This document shows, one piece after another, positions 1 through 10,447 of a stretch of DNA of 64,000 nucleotides (position 1 is its first letter; each line of letters opens with the position of its first letter). The notes under the pieces are model-generated. The model made no database searches. It was given only the letters and a program-made list of their open reading frames with translations, and was not told the DNA's origin. A program made the position numbers and the translations under genes. This stretch comes from Gambelia wislizenii (lineage: Eukaryota > Chordata > Lepidosauria > Squamata > Crotaphytidae): contig JAUMIR010000002.1 of assembly GCA_030847615.1 (NCBI GenBank), positions 112,786,309 to 112,850,308 of the forward strand. Reading direction: 5' to 3'.

Positions 1-540
1 TAGGAGTACATAGGGACAGGTTCATGCTAGTACAGTATATGGCTGGGTGCAAACACATCCAGAGGAAGGAAGAAGATACAGCTGCCAGAAACTCTGATAA
101 CAACATGAGATATGGACAAACCTAAGAAAACATAGCTCATGGTTGCCCAGCCTCAAGTTATAACCTGCCAGTTCACAAAAAGTGGGGCTACTTTTTTTGT
201 TGTAATCAGAAATATTGTGGTGACATTTTTATGAGAATGGGTCATTTGGATAACCCAATGAAACAATACTGCAAACACACAAACCCCTCCTAAGAGCCAT
301 TCGCATGGACAGAGACACCATTTGATTTCTTTCTCTTCATCATTCAGTTGAATGTCTGGACTGAGTTCTTTGACATGAAGCACAGAAGCTATCTGAGATT
401 ATTCTGATTCTGCCTGCGATGTTTGTTTGAACTGAGAGGGTTCCCTACTCCTAAGCGATAGGTCAGAATAACTTGATGCTCCCATCAGAGATACTGTATG
501 TGAACCAGCCAATTGTCTATCTATGAGCCAGTGAGCTTGC
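1..540. other. unassigned non-coding DNA
   Basis: No gene, known repeat or palindrome was recognised here. The open frames are short, have no protein-like composition and overlap on both strands. Confidence 0.5.
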
Positions 541-544
541 GTTT

Positions 545-655
545 TGAAGAAAGCTCCCAGAATCCCCTAGCCAGCATGACCAATGGCTGTTGGACATGAT
601 AGCTGGGAAAATTCCAAGAGTTGTTGTCCAAAAAAGTAACTTTTTCCAGGCTCTG
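545..655. repeat. short inverted dispersed repeat, GGACTACAACTCCCAG type
   Basis: The left part reads CTCCCAGAATCCCCTAGCC and the right part reads GTTGTTGTCCAAAAAAG, followed by CTTTTTCCAGGCTCTGAG. The same arrangement recurs near 3.2, 11.2, 14.7, 21.7, 34.2 and 52.3 kb: an outer word close to CCAAGCTCTG, then ACTTTTTTGGACTACAACTC, a central word close to CAGCATGGCCA, then the inverted arm. It is a palindromic MITE-like repeat. The superfamily is not determined because no clear TSD was seen. Confidence 0.55.
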
Positions 656-860
656 AGCTTCTTGCAACTATTTGGTTTTGCAATAATTGAGCCCAATCAC
701 TTTCCTTTCCTGCTGCATGAAATCTCTCCTTTCATGCTACAAATTTCACGGAGAGGAAATCCTCATTGGGCCGATATGGGAATCCACAACCATCCCAGTG
801 CTGCCAAGACAAATATTCCCCCTCCCCCCAGCACAATATAAATCTATGGTGACTCACATC

Positions 861-1961
861 AGGTCTCCAAGGCCTCAGACAGACACTTTTCAGCCTGGAG
901 CAACATCTTTCAGCTGGAAGTACTCATCTGGAATTGAATTTAGGATGTCATGGAATGAGTATATATAAAATTAAATATTCTTGATGGCTGTTGTGCTGGG
1001 TGTTTCTTTAGATGTTGTCTTCATATTGTGAATTAGAAGGGTTTTTTTAAAATAAAAAAGTAGTTCATTTATTGGCATTGCTGTTATGAGCCCCCTAGAA
1101 CTGCCCAGAGAAAAGGTTGAGTATCCATTAAAAAAAAAAAAATACATGTGATGTAAGGCCATAAGAAAGAATGGTTCTGGATCAAAGCAAGCAGAGCTAA
1201 TGGAAGGTGAGGAAGTCAGGATGGATTTCTGGAGCGTGGGGCTCAGAACCCAGCTATGTTGCATATGTTTTTGTCTTTCTCAATAGTACCATTATGTGTC
1301 CATAGTTTTTGGAAGCCATTCAGCGAATTTGAAAGAAAATAATAATGATATACACATTTTGAAACCCTGTGTAAAGATTTTTAAAAACTGGTCTTCCAGC
1401 AGCTCAAAACTGCAACCACATGGGCTAAGAAAGGAAGATGGACTGACTCCTTGGGAGTCATTCCCATGGTCACCCTGACGGCAAGAGTAAGGAGGAACCA
1501 CCCACCCTCTGCTTCCAACTGAGCCAGGTTCCAGGCTGCTCCAGGTGCCGGACACCCTCCCCCATTTCCCCAGCCCACTGCACCTAGTAGCTGCCTTGCT
1601 CCCCACATCTGCCCACCCATTTTCTATGATGATTTGCTCACTCACTAGAAGGTCCTTCCAGGCAGCAGACTTCTAGAGTCAATTTCCAGCCTGCAGGAAG
1701 TCAGGGAAGGCCATAAGAAAGAATGGATCCAGGGAAGGAGAAAGGGGAGCAAAAGAAGACCCCCTTCCCTGGATCCCTTCCTTTCATGCACAGCCAGAAG
1801 CCCCTTTCCTGCTCATCTCAAAGCTACCACCCCAGCCTAGCAGGTAAAAGGCAGATGGGAGGAAGCAGAAACTCTAGGGGTGAAGAAACCTGGACAGAAG
1901 ATCTCTGAAAGGGAGGGAATGTTAAAGATGCCTGCAACCTGAAACATACGTTTTATCAAAG
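861..1961. other. unassigned DNA containing a spaced 20-bp direct repeat
   Basis: The word AAGGCCATAAGAAAGAATGG occurs at 1155-1174 and again at 1707-1726. The sequence just upstream of each copy shares GGAAGTCAGG in places, so this may be the remnant of a local duplication of about 550 bp or an unusually long TSD. Short poly-A runs are present near 1130. Nothing else was recognised, and the overlapping open frames at 1290-1650 have no recognisable family. Confidence 0.35.
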
Positions 1962-3122
1962 GCCTTGTCTACACACCTTGGAGATTTTCAGACACGGAAA
2001 AATCGTCCCTTGCCGTGCGAGCAGCCTCCCGAAACTGCTGCGCGGCAAGGGTATTTTTCGGACGACGCTGTGCCTCTTGCGAAGCCGTCCGTGTCACTTC
2101 CGTGAAGCTTGGGACGGCTCCGCGCCATATTTCAAGCACGGGCAGCCTCCGTGATTGAAATATGACGCGGAGCCGTCCCAAGCTTCACGGAAGTGACACG
2201 GACGGCTTCGCAAGAGGCACAGCGTCGTCCGAAAAATACCCTTGCCGCGCAGCAGTTTCGGGAGGCTGCTCGCGCGGCAAGGGACGATTTTTCCGTGTCT
2301 GAAAATCTCCCTTGTCTGAAAAAACTTAAACTCCCCCCGGATCTGAGCCCATAAGACCATATTCTGTGCAGCCTTTCCCCCAAATCTGGGGTTATTAGTC
2401 TACACACCATATGGCCCTATCTCCACCAAACTCAGGGAATACCACCTTAATCCGGGATTTAGAAATTCAAAGTTTTCTCCAAAGTTTGCTTGAAACTCCA
2501 GAGAAAACTGTTAGTGTGAACAATGCATCCACTCTTGATTCAGTGTGTGGGGAGGAAGGACAAGTGCTGCCTGAGGCACCATCACGAGGCTGGATGCTTG
2601 TTCTGACCTTAAAGAGAGTGACTACTGCTAGGGTTCTGATTTCCCAGTGCACAATTGCTCTCTCTGAGGTCAGAAAGAGCAGCCAGCCTCACCATGGTGG
2701 AGCTAACCACTCATTTTGACATCAGAGAGAGCGATTGTATGCTAGGAAAGCAGAGCCCCAGCAAGCAGCCAGACATGCGATCAATTCTGTGCCAGGAAAG
2801 CAGAGCCCTGGTGAGCAGCTAGCCATACAATTGATTGTGCACTGGGAAGGCAGAGCCCTGTCACTCTTCTGGCCCATACCAGCAGTGGTGGCGCTGTGGC
2901 AGTGCCTGGCTAGGCAGTGGTGGAAGAATCACAGCTTCACTGGGAGTAAAAGTCCAAATGAATTATTTATTTAGACACCCCCGTTGATGAGTGATGCACA
3001 TTTGGGCTTTGGCCAGGTAAGGTGTAAATTCAGTCCAGAGCAGTCCAAATTTCATGTGCCACAGCTCTGGGCCAAAGTAGTCTGAATTTCATCTGGATTT
3101 TTACCCCCAGTGTAGACAAGCC
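1962..3122. mobile_element. possible DNA transposon with GGCTTGTCTACAC ends
   Basis: The segment is bounded by GGCCTTGTCTACAC on the left and by GTGTAGACAAGCC on the right, an inverted pair of 12-13 bp. A third inner copy, TAGTCTACACACC, occurs near 2398. Another segment with matching ends lies at 58470-59385. No convincing TSD was found, so transposition is an inference from the two independent TIR pairs. The foldback element at 1980-2310 would be nested within it. Confidence 0.3.
1980..2310. mobile_element. foldback MITE with near-perfect 160-bp arms
   Basis: This 331-bp element is almost entirely one inverted repeat. It begins GGAGATTTTCAGACACGG and ends with the exact complement. The arms then pair through a CpG-rich stretch (including GCTTGGGACGGCTCCGCG) to a short centre near 2140. 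It is flanked by a 3-bp direct repeat CTT (1977-1979 and 2311-2313). The ends match the GGAGATTATCAGAC ends of the elements at 30.9 and 60.3 kb, which suggests mobilisation by the same transposase. The high arm identity and the surviving CpGs point to a recent insertion. It encodes nothing recognisable. Confidence 0.85.
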
Positions 3123-3178
3123 GAAAGATTCACGGGGACCTCTGTTAAATAAAACAGCAAACTGGTACATCTGTTGCA

Positions 3179-3385
3179 AGAACTTGGGGAGTTTACTTTT
3201 TTGGACTGCAACTCCCAGAACCCTCCAACCTGCATGGTCAGAATCCTGTTAATGCCTCACCATGGAAATGTTACCTTTTGGACTACAACTCCTGAAATCC
3301 CCTGGCTAGCTTGGCCACTAGTCATGTTGTTAAGCAGATTCTGGAAGTTGTAATCCAAAAAGTAAATTTTCCAAGCTCTGTTCAA
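3179..3385. repeat. short inverted dispersed repeat, GGACTACAACTCCCAG type, two copies
   Basis: Two consecutive palindromic units occur here: TTTTTTGGACTGCAACTCCCAG with ACCTGCATGGTCA, then TTTGGACTACAACTCCTG and CTAGCTTGGCCA, closed by GAAGTTGTAATCCAAAAAG and TTCCAAGCTCTG. A further half-copy (TTTTTTGGACTACAGC) follows at about 3404. This is the same family as at 545-655. Confidence 0.6.
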
Positions 3386-4117
3386 TTTGGGAAATTGAAG
3401 TCCGTTTTTTGGACTACAGCTACCAGAATCACACAAACAGTATGATCTTGGGAGGGGGGTGTCTGAAAACTATAGTGAATAAAAGACATGTTTGGACTCT
3501 GATCATTTATTTCTTTAATTTCCAAAATATAAATTCAGACAGGATCTCAGCACTGTGATCATTTCTGAATTGTCTTTTTAAAAGTAGAGGCAGGGAAGAT
3601 GTTAAAAGTGTGCATCTGAGGAGCCAAAACAGATGATGGAAAGAGGGGAAGGAAACATGAGACAGATGGCCCAAGAAGGATAAAGTACTATTTTGAGAGG
3701 AAACTGTTGAAACAATATTTCCACTGTACATGAAAGAGCTTCTAATCAAATGTTATCTTGATAGAGATAGAGTAGTCTGGATACTTGTACATAGCTTGAG
3801 GAGAGGAATTGTAAACAGTGAGGTCAAAGATAAATGAAATGCAGAAGTACAGACTATGATAAGAATTATTTGTGAATTACAATTATTCACAGTGGTCATT
3901 CACAAAACAGTTCTTGGTAATCATCACTCAGGCATCCTGGCACTGGTAAGGTAAGGGACACCTTGGCCGAGATCCTGCAGGGATTGACCTGGCAGAGCAT
4001 TAAGCTTCTCCTGAGAGAGTTGTTACCCTAAGAAGTGTGTGGGGGGGTGCTGGAGTCCCACCTGCAATGCCAGTGTCTCCTTAAAGTGTGGGGGAATTAT
4101 TGGCTCAAAAGGAGGCC

Positions 4118-5064
4118 TGTGACAGGAGGGTAACTTTAGGGATCTTTCCACCTATGTATACCAGTACTAACTGTAGAGAGCACTCTTGTTAAACTCAAAC
4201 AAAGTATTTTATTGGAATTGACACAGAGGATACGCTAACATACAAGAACATACACTCTTAAGAACCATACAAGGCTATAGAAGAGTAAGGAGTGAAAGGT
4301 TGGATAGAGAAAAGTTATCCAAGAAAGTGCTTTGCCAGCAAAGTCTGGGAAGGTGGCCAGCTGTTAATTAGCACACTGGAATGCAAACACAGTCAAGCAA
4401 AGATTTAGTCAGTAACACAGTCCAGAAAGTCAAGGGCTTATAGTGGGCAGCATGGGTCTAAACAAGTCCTTGAGTCAGTAGGAAACAGGCAGAAGAGTAA
4501 TCAGGAACAGTCCTAGGTCAAGTCATGAATCAAGGCAGCAAGGATCAAGGCAACGAAGTCAACAGGAAGCTTTCCGCAGGAAGATAAGTTGATCTCTGAC
4601 AAGGCCTCCATTTCTTCCCAAGCATATATATAGCAATCAAGGCTTTGTCAGGTGCTTCTTGACAAGCAGATTTTTTCTCATAAAGTCTCAGAGATTTCCT
4701 TCAAGCTTCCTTTTGAGCTCGCTTCTGGGTGTATGATGGTGGAGGTAAGTCTGTCTCTTCTTCTTCATCCTTATCTGAATTTTCAGGACTCTCTGCTGGG
4801 ACTGGTGCCAATCCACTAGGGCCAGGCTCTTCCTTTGCTTGAGCCTCCTGGTTGGCAGGGTCCCCTATTGGCACAGGTGTAGATAAACCTGTGCCAGGGG
4901 CCATAGGGCCGTTCCCTGCCATGCCCTCCTCCTCCTCTGATTCCATATCCTCATCAAACTCATGGGGCATGACAAAAGTCAGGGGTGGAAGGGTGATAGT
5001 TACCCATCTTGGGGAAAGAGGTCCACGCAGCAGATGGACTCAAACAGCATCTGAGGGTGTCACA
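4118..5064 (-). mobile_element. possible LTR or LTR-type element fragment
   Basis: On the minus strand this segment starts TGTGACACCC (5064) and ends CCTGTCACA (4118), as an LTR would with TG..CA ends. It contains an AATAAA polyadenylation signal near 4210 followed by a GT-rich stretch, and a TATATATA-like stretch near 4630. A short acidic open frame lies in the upstream half. No protease, RT or integrase coding sequence was seen beside it and no clean 4-6-bp TSD was found. A solo LTR or a non-coding retroelement fragment is the best guess, and the boundaries are tentative. Confidence 0.35.
4701..4970 (-). CDS. acidic, proline-rich open frame of 89 codons within the LTR-like segment
   Basis: The frame runs from an ATG at 4970 to a stop at 4701 and gives an unusual composition: EEEEG near the start, a Pro/Gly-rich middle, an acidic DEEEET run near the end and a PPPSY motif followed by KRAQKE. 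PPxY-type motifs occur in some retroelement Gag proteins, but nothing else here supports a Gag assignment. It may be a chance frame. It is listed because its composition is biased and because it lies inside a segment with LTR-like features. Function unknown. Confidence 0.25.
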   Translation of the reverse strand: MPHEFDEDMESEEEEGMAGNGPMAPGTGLSTPVPIGDPANQEAQAKEEPGPSGLAPVPAESPENSDKDEEEETDLPPPSYTQKRAQKEA

Positions 5065-5851
5065 GAGGAGTCTGGCAGAATGGAGAGGTCTGTCTGTCTA
5101 TGGCACACTTTGCTGGTGTTGGAGGTATAATATTTATAACCTATTTCATGCCTTGGAGGGGTGTGCTGGTTATAACAAAGCCTAGAAGGCTTTTCCTCAG
5201 GATAGACAAAAGAAACTGAAACTCAACTTTAATTAAAACATTGATGATCTTGTGGCACCTTTGTAAGGTTGGACAGGAAGCGGGTGAGAAGAGAGATTTC
5301 CATAGGGTATGAGGAATTGTCACTTAATGGAAGAAAGGATTAGCACATACCCCTCTAATCACTGGGTTGTTAGCATAAACCCATTACGGGGGCTTCCTAC
5401 TCAATCCTAATATGGGCTTTCTCGCCATTATAGCTCTAGACACATCGCAGGTCACTGTGACCACAAAATGGCCTCTGGTCTGCCTCAGCCAACCCGACCC
5501 TGAAAAGTGTCCAATATTTCCAGTCGTGAGATACCGTGTGGAGGGGGTAGTAGGACATACTAACACAGTTACACTCTCTCCGTCTCTTCACAGGCATGCC
5601 ATTTGCTTCTCACTATCTGAGCACTCTCTCCCATGGCCATTTAGAGTCAAGGGGGGTAGACAACATGCAGGCAGCATCCAGCTGTGCTCCTGCAGTGAGA
5701 TGTATGAAGTCCAGGAGGTCCAGGAGGATGCCTGCTTCTTCATGGATCTGACTGCAAGAACACTGCCAAATGTTGCCAAGGTGGAAAAGGCAGCAGGTTG
5801 TTGTGGATGGAGGTGCTGGATATCTCCATCTGCAGTATACATTTGCAATTA

Positions 5852-6082
5852 CAGTTGTCCCTCCACATTCACAGATATGGCATTCACAGTTTTAAGTATT
5901 CACGGCTTGAAAATATTCTTTAAAAAAATAATAATCCAAAAAGCAAACCTTGATTTTGCCACCTTATATAAGGGACACCATTTTGCTATGCCATTGCATA
6001 TAATGGGACTTAAGTATTCACGGATTTGGGTATTCATGGCGGGTCCTGGAACCAAACCCCAGTGAATGTGAAGGGACAACTG
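5852..6082. mobile_element. pogo/Tigger-type MITE
   Basis: The ends are CAGTTGTCCCTCCACATTCA and the inverted GTGAATGTGAAGGGACAACTG. A TA dinucleotide flanks each side (5850-5851 and 6083-6084), as expected for Tc1/mariner/pogo insertion. Internal words such as TATTCACGG repeat as subterminal motifs. At 231 bp it is non-autonomous. The end sequence resembles Tigger-type elements. Confidence 0.8.
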
Positions 6083-6116
6083 TATGTCTGCACATGTCAC
6101 TAACAAGAGGCCTAAG

Positions 6117-6336
6117 TCCTCTGAAGGCACCAGATCCTGTCTGATCATGGAAGCTCAACAAGGTCAGCCCTGGTTAGTACTTGGATGGGAGACTGCCAAA
6201 GAATACCAGGTACTGTAGTGTATATTTCAGAGGAAGGAACTGGCAAAACCATCTGTGAGTATTTCTTACCTAAGAAAGCCCTATGAAATTCATGGGGTTG
6301 CCATAAATCAACAGGAAACATGAAGGTACATACATG
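6117..6336 (+). mobile_element. 5S-rRNA-headed SINE
   Basis: The head resembles the 3' half of 5S rRNA: GATCATGGAAGCTCAACAAG (box A region) and TTAGTACTTGGATGGGAGAC (box C region). It is followed by a unique body and a tail reading GGTTGCCATAAATC, with a (CATA)n end. Related copies are at 38057-38280 and 62240-62462. The 2.4-kb hAT element at 6337 is inserted in its (CATA)n tail, whose remainder is visible after 8703. Confidence 0.8.
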
Positions 6337-6644
6337 CAGGACCAGTTTAACAATACCGCCAAATCAGCATCTGCGGGGGGCCTCACAGCCAGGGGCCCCC
6401 GTCCTCATCCTAAACCTCCTGCTGGCTTTAAAAAAAAAAACATCGTCTCCCAGACTATAAAGAGAAAGAGAAAGAAGGAGCTGCCCTCCATGTGGCTGAA
6501 GCTGGAGGGAATTTGCTGCTCCCTCGCCCCCTCCTTCCAGGATTGTCAAAACCAGCCAGGCATGTGTCAGAGAGGGGTGAGTGTGTGTGTGAGACCGGGG
6601 GGCTCTTTCTCCACTGCTCTCTCTTCAGAAAGGACTTCTTTCCT

Positions 6645-6645
<1 letters not shown>

Positions 6646-6680
<35 letters not shown>

Positions 6681-6683
6681 TCC
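6646..6683 (+). repeat. (TTTC)n microsatellite
   Basis: About nine consecutive CTTT units, followed by imperfect C/T-rich DNA to about 6705. Confidence 0.9.
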
Positions 6684-6836
6684 TCCCTTTCCTTCCTTCC
6701 ACATAGATCCCCTCCAGCCCATCTTTCCAGCTGCTCTTAACAAGTCCTGGTTTATCTCCCCTCCCTCCCTTTCCCCCTTGGTCTTCAGCTTACTCCCCTT
6801 GCTGCCAACTGAGTTCAACCTGCACAAGGAATGTGT

Positions 6837-7063
6837 GTGTGTTTGCCTATGTGCCTTCAAGCCATTTCTAACTAAGGCGAACCTACCATGGGGTTTTCTA
6901 GGCAAGGTTTGTTCAAAGGGGGTGTGCCTTTGCCTTCCTTTGAGGCTGAGACAGTGTGACTTGTCCAAGGTCACCAGTGGGTAGCATGGCTGAGTAAGGA
7001 TTCAAACCCTGGTCTCCACAGTCATAGTGCAATGCTGAAACTTCTACAACACTCTAGCTCTTT
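6837..7063 (-). mobile_element. Sauria-type tRNA-derived SINE
   Basis: On the minus strand this reads from a tRNA-like head (a B-box-like AGGGTTTGAATCC) through GTGACCTTGGACAAGTCACA and a central GGCAAAGGCACACC to a tail containing GTAGGTTCGCCTTAGT and GAAGGCACATAG. The same layout is seen at 31621-31855. The tail resembles that of BovB LINEs, the expected partner for this SINE class in squamates. Confidence 0.7.
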
Positions 7064-7188
7064 TAACAGAAGAATATAAAGAATATAAATAAAAATTTAG
7101 AGTAATGTTACTGGGAACAATGGTTTTATTGTTTTCACTAAAACACACCAGTATCCCATTAGTGTTATGTGAGAGCCTTTGGGTAGAG

Positions 7189-7511
7189 CAGTGGTTCTTT
7201 ACCATTTCTTTACCAGGGACCTTTTGTTGTCCCAAGACTTAACTCAAGATTTAAAACCCTAATAATAATAGCTAACAACAACAACAATACAATTACACAA
7301 TCCACTAAACAGAGGCATTTTTTATTCTTCCTGCAAGTTTGTGGCTGGAGTGGATTGAATGGAGTGGATTGAAAGCCAGCCAGCCAGCCAGCCTTTGCCT
7401 TGGTTCCTGTCACGTGGCTGCTCCACTACAGGGAGGAGGTGGGCCAAGCAGCCTTCAAGCCTTTGTGGATCCCCTGTGAGGACATTGTGGATCCCAGGTT
7501 AAGAACCACTG
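7189..7511. mobile_element. hAT MITE
   Basis: The ends are CAGTGGTTCTTTACC and GGTTAAGAACCACTG, near-perfect inverted repeats typical of Charlie-like hAT elements. Flanking 8-mers are GGGTAGAG (7181-7188) and GGCTAGAG (7512-7519), one mismatch. The 323-bp interior is non-coding. This insertion is absent from the sister composite at 54.5-57 kb, so it postdates the divergence of the two copies. Confidence 0.85.
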
Positions 7512-7625
7512 GGCTAGAGAATGCTGGAAAAGGAACAATGCAACCAGACCTTGAGAAGGGTGCTGCCAGGGGGATTCTGGGAGGTATAATCCAAAAGTAA
7601 CTCTCCCAGGCTCTGAATGCAGCCT

Positions 7626-8290
7626 AGAATCATAGAATCATAGGGCTAGAAGGGACCCCAACAACCATCCCATCCAATCGACGTCTGCCCTGCACAATCA
7701 AAGTCCTCACAACAGATGGTCCTCCAGCCTCTGTTTAAAAACTTCCAAAGAATGAGACTCCATCACATCACACTTCGAGGCAGTGTATTCCACTGCCAAA
7801 CAGTTCTTACTGTCAGGAAGTTCTTCCTAATGTTTAGGTGGAATTGCTTTTCCTGTAGTTTGAACTCATTGCTCCGTGTCCTAGTCTCTGGAGCAGCAGA
7901 AAACAAGTTTGCTCCATCCTCAATATAGCATCCCTTCAAACATTCAAACATGGCTATCATGTCACCTCTCAACCTTCTCTTCTCCGGGCTAAACATGCCC
8001 AGCTCCCTAAGCCACTCCTCATAGGGCATGGCTTCCAGATCTCCCACCATCCTGGTCGCTCTCCTCTGGACATGTTCCAGCTTGTCCATATCCTTCTTGA
8101 ATTGTCGTGCCCAGAACTGGAAACAGTATTCCAAGTGAGGTCTGACCAAAGCAGAATGGAGTGGTACTATTACTTCCCTTGATTTAGACACTATACTTCT
8201 ATTGATACAGCCTAGAATCGCATTGGCTTTTTTTGCTGCTGCATCACACTGCTAACTCATTTTCAGCTTGTAGTCTACTCTTTCTTTTCT
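7626..8290 (-). mobile_element. CR1 LINE 3' fragment
   Basis: The low-coordinate end carries the CR1 3' terminal signature (two TCATAGAA-type units followed by a LINE-like 3' end). The minus strand then reads upstream into the C-terminal part of CR1 ORF2. The 5' end of the copy is truncated near 8290. The same truncation and the same downstream junction are found in the copy at 55961-56590. Confidence 0.85.
7763..8191 (-). pseudogene. CR1 ORF2 C-terminal fragment (142 codons)
   Basis: The translation has the conserved C-terminal end of CR1 reverse transcriptase-containing ORF2: [12 protein letters not shown] near residue 17, then LEHVQRRATRM, a REL-x-M-FS-x-E-KRR-L-RGD-M block, and VWQWNTLPRSV near the end. 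It lacks endonuclease and RT catalytic domains, so it is a dead 5'-truncated copy. The frame stays open for 142 codons but has no independent role. Confidence 0.85.
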
Positions 8291-8354
8291 TTGAGGAAAT
8301 CTACACCATTACATTAATTGCTAAACTAAATTATTGGTGGCAAATTATGTAATA

Positions 8355-8590
8355 TAGTACCCCCCCCTTATCCACTGGGGATTGGTTCTTGGGGGCCATG
8401 GATACTGAAAGCCATGGATAATAGTGAACACCATTGAAAATAAAGGGAATTCTGGTTTAAAATACCATAGAGTTGCCTTGGAGGACCTAGAAAATGGCTA
8501 GAGAAGACACATTTTCTAGGAAGACTCTATGGTAGGTGTGCTGTTTTGTGTCCCATGGATAATGAATCTGTGGAGACGGGGGTCCTACTG
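8355..8590. mobile_element. pogo/Tigger-type MITE
   Basis: The left end reads TAGTACCCCCCCCTTATCCA and the right end reads GACGGGGGTCCTACTG, with TA on both sides (8353-8354 and 8591-8592). The core contains GCCATGGATAATAGTGAACA. A matching copy sits at 56659-56908 in the same relative position next to the same CR1 fragment. Confidence 0.75.
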
Positions 8591-8711
8591 TAATATGAAC
8601 ATCCTGTACTATGAATAGGTTAGGTTACATTGGCTGGAGAGAAACATATGGGCCCCCAAAATAAAGCATTGTGGGGGCCCCAAAATTCCTTAAACCGGCC
8701 CTGCATACACG

Positions 8712-10447
8712 CATACATACATGTCACCAACAACATTCTGACCCATGTATTTGTATTTATATGCACTGTGGAAACTGTAGAAATGTCTCAAGATGCTCAA
8801 TAAATGCAGAAATGCAGGTGCTATTGCTAGATGAATGATTTATTAATACAATGCCCATTATGTTTCAGAAGCTATTTGAAACTCAACTTCAGCAATTTCT
8901 GGAGCTGAAACTCCCACACCATTCACTAAAGAAAAATAAGAAAAGAGTATATACAGGTTTTCTTCTTTATATGTATCTCTAGTTTCTTCTGAGGATTTTA
9001 TTGGGTGCTCCCTAGTTTTTGCTTCCTCTTTGTTTATATAAAACTTTATCTTCATTCAAGCCCTAGCTGATAGAAATGAAAATTGTTATGGATTTTGATT
9101 CAGAAGTTTCACATTGCAGCCACCTCTCGAAGTTCCTCTGTCTGTGGATGTCTACCCTAAGAGCAGCTGAGTTCACTCACGATAATACCTTCGTGCATCG
9201 AATGAAGTGGATTTGAGCCCACAACTGTTTGTGTCATAATACATGTGTTAATCTTTAAGCTGCCACAAGCTTTGGTTATATAAAATATTGTTCTAAGGAG
9301 TGCCATTCCTTTGAGTGTTTCAGGCTCTTTCGTGAAAAGGAGAACCACAAAGAAAAATGGAAGGATTGTACACATCAGTGGGAGATGCACAGGAGACTCA
9401 GCAAGAGGGTGACTCAGTCTCTGATTTCAAAGCATTCAGTACTTGCTCATAAGTGGAAAAAGTAGCCAACAGACAGGGCAAGGGCCTCACATTCTTTATG
9501 AGTCAGATGTGTAGGTCTCTGAACTCATATTCTTGAAAATCAAAAATCCTTATATCTGCAACTGGAAAAAAATAATTCCAAGTATTATAGAGTGACACCA
9601 TTTGACCATAATAGTGCAGGTCCCCTTGCTTTTGGGGCGGAATCAAGATTTCTAGGGTTTTAGATTAAGCAGTAGAGTCAGTGACTTTACATGTTATATC
9701 TGATGTTGGATCAATATGCAAAAGAGATATTTGGTGGTGATGATTTTTTAAAATTGGCTTTGCAGTACTAAACTTTGTTCCACAGAACTTCAAGTTGGAA
9801 CAAAACAGTTCCTGCGAGGAAAATTCTGAAAAAAGAGGATGATTAAGCTCTCCCTTTTGTGTTAGGAAGGAGCTAGTCACATCACCAGACAAGCACACAC
9901 AATGTAGGGCATTCTTTCAGTTTGCACTGGAATTACAGAGACAGATGTTACAGCTACAATGAGGTCCAGTTCATTCTATAGCCTTGCGGTAGGATGGCCA
10001 TGTAGAGATCATCCATCAAATCAAACCCAGCCTTATATTATGACATGATAGGTATTTGACGAACCTTTCCCATATTTGTAATCCAAGGCAGGTCATGTAG
10101 AAACACAAAACTGAATTTGCAATATGTGGCTAACATGTAGTGAGTTTTAACATGGTGAGTTACAAGCTGTGTAGGTTTGATCTTCCTAAAAGCAGGAGTG
10201 CCTTGATGTTAGTATGAACATTAGTGTTGGGTATGAACATTAGCTGCTTAATATACAAGGTTAGTCCTACCATAAGGCAAAATCATCTACAACTGGCAGA
10301 CCATGGGGAGAAGGATGGGAGAGGGAAGAGCCTTAGGCCTCCAATCATTCCTCCTGAACTTCCTCACTATTCCCTTTTGTTCAAAGCCAGAGCTCTGTGT
10401 GCCATAGGGTCAATTGTCCTAGATGTAATAGATGATAATATCGCAAG
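8712..10447. other. unassigned non-coding DNA
   Basis: AT-rich sequence without a recognised repeat. Open frames at 8858-9055, 9157-9390 and 9665-9898 are short, lie on the minus strand and have no family resemblance. The remainder of the (CATA)n SINE tail occupies about 8704-8735. Confidence 0.5.

Larger units (their letters stand above)
6337..8703. mobile_element. 2.4-kb hAT-type element carrying SINE, CR1 and pogo cargo
   Basis: It starts CAGGACCAGTTTAA and ends TTAAACCGGCCCTG. The flanking 8-mers CATACATG (6329-6336) and CATACACG (8704-8711) match at 7 of 8 positions, as expected for hAT, although the site is CATA-rich and so less decisive. A small relative at 24719-24946 with a perfect 8-bp TSD confirms the ends. 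The interior has a GA-rich region, (TTTC)n, a minus-strand SINE, a 323-bp hAT MITE, a minus-strand CR1 fragment and a pogo MITE. No transposase reading frame was recognised. The copy at 54513-57023 has the same ends and the same CR1-pogo junction. Confidence 0.75.

Noticed and set aside
5412..6065. 217-codon plus-strand open frame
   Set aside because: Its second half lies across the pogo MITE at 5852-6082 and its first half has no recognisable domain or splice context; a minus frame of similar quality overlaps it. Treated as chance.
6117..6240. Possible 5S rRNA gene
   Set aside because: Only the 3' half of 5S is matched, with many differences, and it is joined to a SINE body and LINE-like tail; same at 38.1 and 62.2 kb.
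6334..6984. 216-codon plus-strand open frame with Ser/Phe/Leu runs
   Set aside because: It starts at the left TIR of a hAT element and its repeats come from the (TTTC)n microsatellite; not a gene.
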